Positions 19,095 to 27,467 of a DNA stretch of 64,000 bases are shown here, in pieces. Made by a program: the position numbers and the translations under genes. Source of the stretch: Brevibacterium marinum. GTDB lineage: Bacteria; Actinomycetota; Actinomycetes; Actinomycetales; Brevibacteriaceae. Each line of letters begins with the position of its first letter. Position 1 is the first letter of the stretch. Where the stretch lies: the NCBI RefSeq assembly GCF_011927955.1, contig NZ_JAATJN010000001.1, forward strand, positions 1,426,001-1,490,000. The letters run 5' to 3'. The notes under the pieces were generated by a model, which saw nothing but the letters and a program-made list of their open reading frames with translations, was not told the DNA's origin and did no database searches.

Positions 19095-20920
19095 CGCTCG
19101 TCCTTTCGTGCGTCCGGAGCGCTGTCGTCAGTTTCTGAAATGGGCAGGTCGATGCGGAACGTCGCGCCTCCGCCCGGTGTCTGGTGCACTGTGATCGAAC
19201 CATGGTGGTTCTCCACGATCGCCTTGACGATGGAGAGACCGAGGCCCGAACCTCCTGTATCGCGCGTTCTGGAGACGTCGAGACGGTAGAATCTCTCGAA
19301 GATCCTCGGAACGACCTCGGGATCGATCCCTTCGCCGTGGTCGCGGACTTCGAACCTCACCCGTCCATTGGGGAATCCGCGCAGGGAATCATCGACGGAG
19401 ATGGATCCGGCCGCCGTCATGTCAGGGACGATGCCGGCCGGCTCCGAAGCGTCGGTCTGCTCGTTGCCGTTCGAGTCGCCTCGGCGGAAGATGCGGACGC
19501 CACCGGTGACGAAACCGCGCTCGCGTGACTTCTCCTTCGGCACCGCCCTGTTCGCGCCGGTCTTGGACTCGCTGTCGTGACCACCGGTCGAATCCGTCGA
19601 CTCAGCGCCCGCCACGGCGGTGTCGCCGACGACGCCGACAGCGAACTCGATGGCGGCGTGCTCGGGGGTGTGGCGGACGGCATTGCCGGCGAGATTGACG
19701 ATGACCTGGCGGATCTTCGACTCCGATCCGCGGATCATCGGCACCGGTTGGGCGTCCTCCCCGTCGAGTCCGATGAAGCTGACGTCCCGATCCGGTGCCT
19801 GGGCCGCGGCATCTGCGGCGGCGTCCCGGGCGATTCTGTGGAGGTCGATGGGACCGATCTCGGCCGGGCGCTGCTCATCGAGGCGCGCGAGGACGACGAG
19901 GTCGTCGACGAGAACGCCCATGCGTTTGGCCTCGGACTCCATGCGTTCCATGGCCGCCCCGATGTCATCGGACTTCGTGATCGCACCCTGCCGATAGAGT
20001 TCGGCATAGCCGCGGATCGTAACCAGCGGTGTGCGCAGTTCGTGCGAGGCGTCGGAGACGAACTGACGGATGCGCTTCTCCGATCGGGTCTGGCCGTCGA
20101 AGGAGTCCTCGATCCGACCGAGCATCGTGTTCAGGGCCCCCGAGAGGCGACCGAGCTCCGTGTTGCGGGGGAAGGTCGGGACCCGCTGGCTGAGATCACC
20201 GGCGGCGATCCGCGAGGCGGTCTTCTCGATGTCGCGCAGCGGACGGAACGTGTTGTTGATCGCCCAGTACCCGACGCCGGCCACCATGGCCAGAGCCAGC
20301 AGCCCGATGCCGATCATCGTGTTGCGGGCACGCTCGTTGATGTTGTCGATCTCGCGGTCGAAGGGCACTGCGATCGACACGAGCACATCCGTGTTCTGAA
20401 CTTTCATCGCCCGGGCCCGCCATTTCGAGCTGGTCCCGGCGACGGTGAATGGCTGGCCGGCGCGGTCGTAGACCTGCGACTCGTTGATCGTCGGCAGGAT
20501 CGGCCGGTTCTGCGGCTCGGGAGCCACCGGGTCGCTGATCGGCTTGCCGTCGGTGTCGTAGAACTGGACGTAGAAGCCTCCGGGCAGCAGTCCCTTGAGC
20601 TCGTCCCAGGAACTCGAATCGATCGTCGTCGACGTCTCGGTCGAGGACCCCGAATCCTCGCCCTCGTCACCCGGAGACGTCGATTCCAGCTGGGCAGGCT
20701 GGAACACGTCCTGATAGGCCTGCTTCGCGAGGGTCTCCGAGGCATTGATGAGTCGGTCATCTGTGCGTTCGACGAGACTGTCGCGAAGGTTCTCGAGCAC
20801 CCACGCGCTCGTTCCCGAGAGGACGAGCAGCATGAGCAGCATCATGATGGCCAGCAGTTTGGTGGTCAGCGACCATTCTTCCCAGAAGCCGGATCGGGTG
20901 GGACGGGATTCTTTTGCCAC
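19091..20920 (-). CDS. envelope-stress sensor histidine kinase (MprB/TrcS-like)
   Basis: 609 residues. TM1 spans about 20-42, an extracytoplasmic sensor 43-198, TM2 200-221 and HAMP 222-275. The HisKA motif SDASHELRTPL carries H293. The ATPase domain has the N box (NLAGNAVRHTP, N409 and N413), G1 (RDHGEGID, D527), F box (IFERFYR) and G2 (GGSGLGLSI). About 100 residues separate N box and G1, where about 30 are usual; the extra is polar and low in complexity. It phosphorylates the adjacent regulator. The stop overlaps the protease start. Confidence 0.92.
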   Translation of the reverse strand: MAKESRPTRSGFWEEWSLTTKLLAIMMLLMLLVLSGTSAWVLENLRDSLVERTDDRLINASETLAKQAYQDVFQPAQLESTSPGDEGEDSGSSTETSTTIDSSSWDELKGLLPGGFYVQFYDTDGKPISDPVAPEPQNRPILPTINESQVYDRAGQPFTVAGTSSKWRARAMKVQNTDVLVSIAVPFDREIDNINERARNTMIGIGLLALAMVAGVGYWAINNTFRPLRDIEKTASRIAAGDLSQRVPTFPRNTELGRLSGALNTMLGRIEDSFDGQTRSEKRIRQFVSDASHELRTPLVTIRGYAELYRQGAITKSDDIGAAMERMESEAKRMGVLVDDLVVLARLDEQRPAEIGPIDLHRIARDAAADAAAQAPDRDVSFIGLDGEDAQPVPMIRGSESKIRQVIVNLAGNAVRHTPEHAAIEFAVGVVGDTAVAGAESTDSTGGHDSESKTGANRAVPKEKSRERGFVTGGVRIFRRGDSNGNEQTDASEPAGIVPDMTAAGSISVDDSLRGFPNGRVRFEVRDHGEGIDPEVVPRIFERFYRLDVSRTRDTGGSGLGLSIVKAIVENHHGSITVHQTPGGGATFRIDLPISETDDSAPDARKDER

Positions 20921-20950
20921 GTGAGTAATCTAGTGCCTGAGCTTTGAGAT

Positions 20951-21706
20951 CTACTTGGATTCCGGTGTGCGCAGCATGTAACCCACCCCGCGCTTGGTCT
21001 GGATCATCGGAGTCCACTCCATCTCGACGGGATGCCCGGCGGCGTCGGTCTCCGGTGTGACGTCGATCTTGCGACGCAGGTAGGAGATATAGGACTCGAC
21101 GATTCCGGTGTCGCCGCCGAAGTCGTACTCCCAGACGTGGTCGAGGATCTGAGACTTCGAGAGCACGCGGTTGGTGTTGAGCATGAGGTAGCGCAGCAGC
21201 TTGAACTCGGTGGGGGACAGATCGATGAGGATCCCCGAACGACGCACCTCGTGAGTGTCGTCATCGAGTTCGAGATCGCCGGCCATGATGACGGCGTTCT
21301 CCTCGTCCTCGAGGCTGCGGGTCCGACGCAGCACGGCGCGGATGCGGGCGACGACCTCTTCGAGGCTGAACGGCTTGGTCACGTAGTCATCGCCGCCGAC
21401 GGTCAGACCGGTGATCTTGTCCGAGGTGTCATCACGGGCGGTGAGGAACACAACCGGAGCGTTCATGCCGATCTGGCGCAGGCGACGCGTGACGGTGAAG
21501 CCGTCCATGTCCGGCAGCATCACGTCGAGGACGAGAAGGTCGGGGCTGGTCTGCTCGGCCAGGCGAAGTGCCTCGGCACCGTTGGCGGCCGAGACGACGT
21601 CGAAACCGGCGAAGCGCAGGCTGGTCGACAGGAGTTCGCGGATATTGGGCTCATCATCGACAACGAGGAGTGTGGCTTCGATGTCGGTATCGTTTGGTGT
21701 AGTCAT
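20951..21706 (-). CDS. OmpR/PhoB-family response regulator
   Basis: 251 residues. The receiver domain (about 12-125) has the acidic pair in VVDDEPN, the phospho-acceptor in LVLDVMLPDMDG, a Thr in FLTARDD and the Lys in YVTKPFS. A winged-helix DNA-binding domain (about 140-245) has SPTEFKLLRYLMLN and VESYISYLRRKID. Its receiver resembles the PhoP/TrcR branch of mycobacterial regulators more than I would expect of MprA. It lies 30 bases upstream of the kinase gene, the first gene of the three-gene operon. A 9-bp inverted repeat in its upstream region may be a self-control site. Confidence 0.93.
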   Translation of the reverse strand: MTTPNDTDIEATLLVVDDEPNIRELLSTSLRFAGFDVVSAANGAEALRLAEQTSPDLLVLDVMLPDMDGFTVTRRLRQIGMNAPVVFLTARDDTSDKITGLTVGGDDYVTKPFSLEEVVARIRAVLRRTRSLEDEENAVIMAGDLELDDDTHEVRRSGILIDLSPTEFKLLRYLMLNTNRVLSKSQILDHVWEYDFGGDTGIVESYISYLRRKIDVTPETDAAGHPVEMEWTPMIQTKRGVGYMLRTPESK

Positions 21707-21727
21707 GGGTCCAGTCTGAAGCTCAAC

Positions 21728-21791
21728 CCTGAGAGTGAGTTGGCAGATTACTGAATACGATTGTGATTCAAGTCACTGAAAAACTCTCAGG
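21728..21791. promoter_or_regulatory. inverted repeat upstream of the response-regulator gene
   Basis: CCTGAGAGT (21728-21736) and ACTCTCAGG (21783-21791) are perfect complements 46 bases apart, starting 21 bases before the regulator's ATG on the minus strand. This is a candidate autoregulatory operator. Nothing else is evident in 21707-21987. Confidence 0.4.
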
Positions 21792-21987
21792 AAAGTGGTT
21801 TGAATGTCGAAATGACACCGACGCGCTCAGGAAAGGCCCTGCAGAGTCAGCGATATCGGTGCTAGCGCACATTTGGTGCACAGGAACAGCCTCCGCCGAG
21901 GCGGTGCTGTCGTGGGCTCGGCGCGACGTCGTGATCGGATTGAGATGGTTTCGCCGCCGGACCGTGATTGCTCGTGAGCCTGAGTGC

Positions 21988-22587
21988 TCAGGGGTCTGTC
22001 TGACGGGCACGGAAGGCTGCCACGTGCGTCCGGTTCGCGCAGTTGCCGGTATCGCAGAAGCGCTTCGAGCGATTGCGGCTGAAGTCGGCCAGGTAGGCGC
22101 TGCAGTCCTGGGCGGCGCAGCGCCCGAGTCGATCGAGGTCCCCGCTGCGGATGAGGTCGATGAGCACGAGGGCCACATCGGCAGCGACCCGATCGGCCAG
22201 GCCGGCCGATTGGCCAACGGCATGCAGGTGCCAGTCCCAGCCTCCATGCTTGACCAGCTGCGGCAGGGCCCGGGCTCTGCGGAGTGTGAGATTCACCTCT
22301 TCCACGACGCCCTCCTTGCCCGATTCGACCTCGGCCTCCGTTACCGCGTCGATGCTTGCTTCGAGGACGGCGGTGAAGCGTTCACGCAATTCGCACGCCG
22401 AGGCGACGTCGGACTTCGTGGCCTTCAGGGGGCCGGAGAAGTCGTGCCGAGCCGCGAATCCGCGGAGTCCGGCGGTTGTGGTCAGCTCATCTCCCGCCTC
22501 GGCGATGGTGCCGGAGGTGTTCAGCAGGTCGACGAGCATGGCCAGGTTCGAGCGAATGTCGTTGGCGATAGTCATGATGGACGACAT
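21988..22587 (-). CDS. CGNR zinc-finger transcriptional regulator
   Basis: 199 residues. The C-terminus has CAAQDCSAYLADFSRNRSKRFCDTGNCANRTHVAAFR, where CDTGNCANR is the CGNR zinc-finger motif with its Cys ligands. The N-terminal ~130 residues form the helical ABATE-type stress or ligand domain. It is probably a DNA-binding regulator of the divergent EamA exporter; this head-to-head pair is common in actinobacteria. A second Met at codon 5 could also be the start. The protein is cytoplasmic. Confidence 0.85.
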   Translation of the reverse strand: MSSIMTIANDIRSNLAMLVDLLNTSGTIAEAGDELTTTAGLRGFAARHDFSGPLKATKSDVASACELRERFTAVLEASIDAVTEAEVESGKEGVVEEVNLTLRRARALPQLVKHGGWDWHLHAVGQSAGLADRVAADVALVLIDLIRSGDLDRLGRCAAQDCSAYLADFSRNRSKRFCDTGNCANRTHVAAFRARQTDP

Positions 22588-22895
22588 TCTGCCACATTAT
22601 GTAAGGACCAAAGTGCATTTGACCCATTTCACGATGATGCGAAATACTGCATTCGACAGGGGGTCTGCGCCTGAAGTCTCGGCTGATCCCCATGGCCGAA
22701 TCGCGTGTCCCGGGCGCTTTGCAAACCACACATTGCGCACCGCAGACCGCGGTCGCGTCGAACCACGCGTACGTCCTCACTTCACATCCGCACACGACAA
22801 CCGCCTCGGCGAGGGCCTGCGTTCACCTCGCCTCTCCCACACATCACCGCGCCCGCGGGCATCTCATCATCAGCACACAGCACTGGAGGTCAGGA
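22588..22895. promoter_or_regulatory. divergent control region, CGNR regulator / EamA exporter
   Basis: 308 bases without a gene between two divergent starts. The part next to the CGNR gene is A/T-rich (CCACATTATGTAAGG) and probably holds promoters for both. I see no clear palindromic operator. Confidence 0.35.
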
Positions 22896-23855
22896 ATGAA
22901 TCGCACAATCGTCATGGGGTTTCTGCTGACTCTTGCCTCCGCGTTCTTCTTCGCGGTCTCCGGCCCGATCGCGAAGACGATGTACCAGACCGGGTGGACG
23001 CCCGGCTCCGTCGTGCTCATCCGCCTCGCCGGCTCCGCCGTGCTGCTGCTCATCCCCAGCCTCATCGCCCTGCGCGGACGCTGGGACGAGGTGCGCGCCG
23101 ACTGGAAGACCGTGCTCACCTACGGTCTGGTGTCGATGGCCGGGGTGCAGGGATTCTACTTCGTCGCCGTCGAACACCTCACAGTGGCCGTGGCCCTTCT
23201 GCTCGAGATGACGGCGCCGATGCTCATCGTGTTCTGGATCTGGGCGCGCACCCGGACCCGCCCCGCGACGGTGACCTTCATCGGAGTGGTGGTCTCGATG
23301 ATCGGGCTCGTCCTCGTCCTCAACCTCCGCGACTCAGACATCAGCGTCTTCGGCGTGGTCATGGCACTCGCTGCCGCGGTCTGCCTGGCCAGCTACTTCC
23401 TCGTCTCCGCGAAAGACTCGATCAACGTTCCGCCGGTCGCGCTGACGGGGCTGGGCATGGGCATCGGTGCGGTGGTGATGTCGGTCATCGTGATGGTGGG
23501 AGTCATGCCGGCCGGAGCCGTTGCCGCCGACGTCGACCTCGGCGGATACAAGGTCTCCTGGATCCTGCCCATGGCGATGATTGTCGTCTTCACCGTCGGT
23601 GCCTACATCACCGGCATCCTCGGCCTGCGCTACATCGGTGCGACGGTCGGCTCCTTCGTCAACCTCGTCGAGGTGCCGTTCTCCGTCATCGTGGCCTGGC
23701 TCATCCTGTTCGAGCTGCCGGCACCCATCCAGCTCTTCGGCGGTGTGTTCATCCTCGGCGGCGTGGGCTTCATCAAGTGGGGCGAGGCGCGCCTGGCCCG
23801 CCGCGTCGCCACCCGCGAGGTCGTCGTCACCTCCGAGGAGCTCACCCCCGTCTGA
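22896..23855 (+). CDS. EamA-family (DMT) exporter
   Basis: 319 residues with ten predicted membrane helices in two EamA repeats. The first starts MGFLLTLASAFFFAVSGPIAKTMY and the second near VVMALAAAVCLASYFLVSA. Members of the drug/metabolite transporter group export amino acids, purines or drugs. The ATG follows GGAGGTCAGGA, a near-perfect ribosome site; in-frame ATGs upstream lack one. It is divergent from a CGNR regulator that probably controls it. The substrate is unknown. Confidence 0.9.
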   Translation: MNRTIVMGFLLTLASAFFFAVSGPIAKTMYQTGWTPGSVVLIRLAGSAVLLLIPSLIALRGRWDEVRADWKTVLTYGLVSMAGVQGFYFVAVEHLTVAVALLLEMTAPMLIVFWIWARTRTRPATVTFIGVVVSMIGLVLVLNLRDSDISVFGVVMALAAAVCLASYFLVSAKDSINVPPVALTGLGMGIGAVVMSVIVMVGVMPAGAVAADVDLGGYKVSWILPMAMIVVFTVGAYITGILGLRYIGATVGSFVNLVEVPFSVIVAWLILFELPAPIQLFGGVFILGGVGFIKWGEARLARRVATREVVVTSEELTPV

Positions 23856-23918
23856 GGGGCGCGCCGCAGTCCGAGGAACTCGCCGCCGGCTGAGGGACGC
23901 GGCTGATAGCTTGAGCCC

Positions 23919-25601
23919 ATGGGCCACATCGAAATCAATGACGTCTCCTACACCCTGGCCGACGGAAGACTCCTGCTGAATTCCGTGTCCTTCCGCGTCG
24001 GCGACGGCGTGAAGGCCGCGCTCATCGGTGCCAACGGGGCCGGGAAGACGACACTGCTGAGGCTGCTGACCGGGGAAATCGGCCCGGATGAAGGGGTCGT
24101 CTCCCACACCGGCAGCGTCGGCCTGATGCGGCAGTTCATCACCGCCGACACCATCGCCGAGGCGCTCGAGGATTTGGCACCGAAACCCGTGCGTTCCGCC
24201 GCCGCCAAGGTCCGCGCCGCCGAGGAGCGGCTGCTCGGCCCCGACAGTGGTCGACAGCGGTGCAGATGGCCTATGCCACCGCCTTGGGCGAATGGGGTGA
24301 GGTCGGGGGCTACGAAGCCGAGGTTCTATGGGACACCTGCACCACCTCGGCGCTGGGAATGTCCTTCGATCGCTGCCGGGATCGGGCGATCTCCGCGCTC
24401 TCGGGCGGGGAGCAGAAGAGACTCGTGCTCGAGGCCCTGCTGCGCGGGCACAACGATGTCCTCGTCCTCGACGAACCGGACAACTTCCTCGACGTTCCGG
24501 GCAAGCGCTGGCTCGAGGAGCAGCTGCGAGTCACCGACAAGAGCGTGCTCTTCGTCTCCCACGACCGGGAGCTGCTGGCTCAGGCGGCGACGGAGATCAT
24601 CACGCTGGAACTCTCCGCGGCAGGCAACACCGCGTGGGTTCATCCGGGAGGCTTCTCCAGCTACCACGAGGCGAGAACGGCGCGGTTCGAACGGCTCGAG
24701 GAGATGGGCAAGCGCTGGGACGAGGAGCACTCCAAGCTCAAGGCCCTCGTCCAGATGTACAAGCAGAAGGCCGCGTACAACTCGGACATGACCTCCCGCT
24801 ACCGGGCCGCGCAGACCCGGCTCGAACGCTTCGAGACCGCCGGACCGCCGCAGGCGATTCCGCGCGAACAGAACTTGGGGATGCGACTCAAGGGCGGACG
24901 CACCGGCAAGGTCGCGATCGTCGCGAAGCAGTTGGAGCTGACGGACCTCATGCTGCCCTTCGACGTTGAGATCCGATATGGGGATCGGGTCGCCGTCCTG
25001 GGGTCGAACGGTTCGGGAAAGTCGCACTTCCTGCGTCTGCTCGCCGCCGGGGGAACCGACCCCGAGCCCGAGCACCGGCCGGTCTCCGACGTCGAAATCG
25101 CCCCGGTCGAGCACGAAGGGCGGGTGAAGCTCGGGGCCAGAGTCCGTCCGGGCTGGTTCGCGCAGACACACGGCCGGCCGGATCTGCATGGGCGCACACT
25201 GCTCGACATCCTGCACCGGGGCGATGAGCACCGCAGCGGACTGCCCCGTGAACCGGCCTCGCGAGCGCTCGCCCGCTATGAGCTCGCGGGCGCTGCGGAA
25301 CAGGCCTTCGACTCGCTGTCGGGCGGGCAGCAGGCGCGCGTGCAGATCCTGCTCCTCGAACTCGCGCGCGGGTGCCACGCTGCTGCTGCTCGACGAGCCC
25401 ACGGACAACCTCGACCTGGTCTCGGCCGAGGCTCTGCAGGATGCCCTGGCGGTCTTCGACGGCACGGTCCTCGCCGTCACCCACGATCGCTGGTTCGCCC
25501 GGGACTTCGATCGGTTCCTGGTCTTCGGCACCGATGGCGACGTCTACGAGTCGACGACTCCGGTGTGGGACGAGGGGCGTGTGGTGCGCACGCGCGGATG
25601 A
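23919..25601 (+). pseudogene. ABC-F ATPase gene with two frameshifts
   Basis: The reading frame encodes a duplicated ABC-F protein of about 560 residues: Walker A GANGAGKTT and GSNGSGKSH, signatures LSGGEQ and LSGGQQ, Walker B VLVLDEPDNFLD and LLLLDEPTDNLD. ABC-F proteins act on ribosomes, for example in antibiotic protection or translation rescue. Frame is lost near 24248, consistent with one missing base, and regained near 25370-25372, where GGG appears in place of an expected GG. Without both shifts the protein is continuous. Either the gene is inactivated or these are two assembly errors; both indels being single-base keeps the second option open. Confidence 0.85.
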
Positions 25602-25635
25602 GCAGCAGCCATCCCGGCCATCACGTCTGACTCCT

Positions 25636-25746
25636 GGCAACCCTTCGGCCGTCGAGCAACCTGAAAGGTGAGATCGAAAACGGCCAGCAACCTTCAGGGC
25701 GTCGAGCAACCTGTACTCGGGTTGCTCGACGCTCTCAAGGTTGCTG
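25636..25746. repeat. repeat array with 27-bp imperfect hairpin between convergent genes
   Basis: A 28-base unit ending GTCGAGCAACCTG occurs at 25636-25663 and 25686-25713. The second copy forms the left arm of a hairpin (25685-25711) with an inverted copy at 25720-25746, pairing at 25 of 27 positions around an eight-base loop. It sits between the ABC-F gene and the convergent XPB gene. It may be a two-way terminator or a REP-like element. Confidence 0.75.
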
Positions 25747-25774
25747 AGCTGCAGGTCGAGGGTCGCGTGAGCCC

Positions 25775-27409
25775 TCAGCGGACCTCGATGTCGTAGCTGT
25801 AGCCCTGCTCGGTGAGGAAGCGGCGGCGCTGGGCGGCGAAGTGCTCGTCGACGGTGTCGGCGGCGACGACGGTGTAGAAGGTCGCGGAGCCCGAATTCTC
25901 CTTCGGCCGCAGGATCCGCCCCAGGCGCTGAGCCTCCTCCTGCCGGGAGCCGAAGGCGCCGGAGACCTGGATCGCCACCGAGGCGGCCGGCAGATCCACG
26001 GAGAAGTTCGCGACCTTCGAGACCACGAGCACCGGAATCGCACCCGAGCGGAAGTCGCGGAAGAGTTCCTGACGCTGCGATTCCGGGGTGTGGCCGGTGA
26101 GCACGGGAGCATCGAGTTCGGCCCCGACCTCCTCGAGCTGATCGAGGTACTGCCCGATGACCAGGATCTGCGCCTCGGGGTGGTCGGCGACGAGCTCGCG
26201 CACGATCGGAAGCTTCGCATCCGAGGTCGCCGCCAAGCGGTAGCGGTCCTCACCGTCAGCACGCGCATAGGCGGTGCGCGTTCCGCCGTCCAGACGCACC
26301 CGGACCTCGTGGCAGGCGGCAGTGGCGATGTAGCCCATGCGTTCGAGCTCCTTCCACGGCACCTCGTACTGCTTGGGTCCGATGAGGGAGAACACCTCGT
26401 CCTCACGTCCGTCCTCACGCACCAGGGTGGCCGTGAGCCCGAGCCGCCGCCTTGCCTGCAGGCTCGCGGTCAGGCGGAAGATCGGTGCGGGCAGGAGGTG
26501 GACCTCGTCGTAGATGACGAGTCCCCAGTCCTTCGCGTCGAGGAGTTCGAGGTGGAGGTAGGAGCCCTTGCGGCGGGTCGTCAGCACTTGGTAAGTGGCG
26601 ATGGTGATCGGGCGGATCTCCTTCGTCGACCCGGAGTACTCGCCGATCTCGTCCTCGGTCAGCGAGGTCCGGTTGAGGATCTCGTCCTTCCACTGCCGGG
26701 CCGAGACCGAGTTCGTCACGAGGATCAGCGTCGTCGTCTGCACCCGCGACATCGTGGCCACGCCGACGATGGTCTTGCCCGCGCCGCAGGGAAGGACGAC
26801 GACACCGGACTCTCCGCTCAGGGACTGGTCGATCGCCTCCCTCTGATACTCGCGCAGGTGCCACTTCCCGCCGTGGGCGTCGTCGGACAGTGCGATGTCG
26901 TGGGCTTCGCCGTCGACGTATCCGGCATGGTCGGAGACGGGGTGGCCCAGCTGCAGCAGTGCGTGTTTGAGCTCTCCGCGCTCCGAAGGGTGGACGAGCA
27001 CGGATTCGGCGTCGATGGCCTGGCCGAATTTGCCCACGAGGTCCGGTTGGCTGGTGAGGCGGGCCAGCAGCTCGGTGTCGCTCGAGGTCAGGGTCAGCCC
27101 GTGGACCGGGTGGTCGACGAGCGTGAGCACCCCGAAGCGGTCCATGATGTCGACGATGTCGACGAGCAGTTCGTGGGGCACCGGGTACTTCGCGAACTCG
27201 AGGAGGACGTCGACGACGGACTCCGCATCATGACCGCTGGCCCGCGCGTTCCACAGCCCCAAGGGGGTGATCGTGTACGTGTGGATGTACTCCGGTGTCC
27301 GCGAGAGCTGCGCGAACGGGGCGATCGCCACGGCCGCGTCGACGGCCATCGGGTGTCCCGATTCCAACAGCACAGTCCTGTCGGACTGCACGATCAACGG
27401 ACCGTTCAT
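25775..27409 (-). CDS. XPB-type DNA repair helicase
   Basis: 544 residues, usual for bacterial XPB. Superfamily 2 motifs: I LPCGAGKTIVG, II IYDEVHLLP (DEVH), III LGLTATLVREDG, and VI ending RLGRILRPKEN. The N-terminal ~200 residues form the domain that precedes the helicase core in actinobacterial XPB. It unwinds DNA 3' to 5' and is implicated in repair. I start at MNGPLIVQSD, the family start. It lies 58 bases after the gene for its partner, same strand, as in M. tuberculosis (Rv0861c and Rv0862c). Confidence 0.93.
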   Translation of the reverse strand: MNGPLIVQSDRTVLLESGHPMAVDAAVAIAPFAQLSRTPEYIHTYTITPLGLWNARASGHDAESVVDVLLEFAKYPVPHELLVDIVDIMDRFGVLTLVDHPVHGLTLTSSDTELLARLTSQPDLVGKFGQAIDAESVLVHPSERGELKHALLQLGHPVSDHAGYVDGEAHDIALSDDAHGGKWHLREYQREAIDQSLSGESGVVVLPCGAGKTIVGVATMSRVQTTTLILVTNSVSARQWKDEILNRTSLTEDEIGEYSGSTKEIRPITIATYQVLTTRRKGSYLHLELLDAKDWGLVIYDEVHLLPAPIFRLTASLQARRRLGLTATLVREDGREDEVFSLIGPKQYEVPWKELERMGYIATAACHEVRVRLDGGTRTAYARADGEDRYRLAATSDAKLPIVRELVADHPEAQILVIGQYLDQLEEVGAELDAPVLTGHTPESQRQELFRDFRSGAIPVLVVSKVANFSVDLPAASVAIQVSGAFGSRQEEAQRLGRILRPKENSGSATFYTVVAADTVDEHFAAQRRRFLTEQGYSYDIEVR

Positions 27410-27467
27410 GTAGATTCCTGCTTCTTCCCACGCCGAGGTGATTTCCGAGGGGACAACGCACGTGCCC

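Noticed and set aside
23919..25601. programmed ribosomal frameshifting in the ABC-F gene
   Set aside because: Two opposite shifts about 1.1 kb apart without slippery heptamers or pseudoknot-like structure are better explained by mutation or sequence error.
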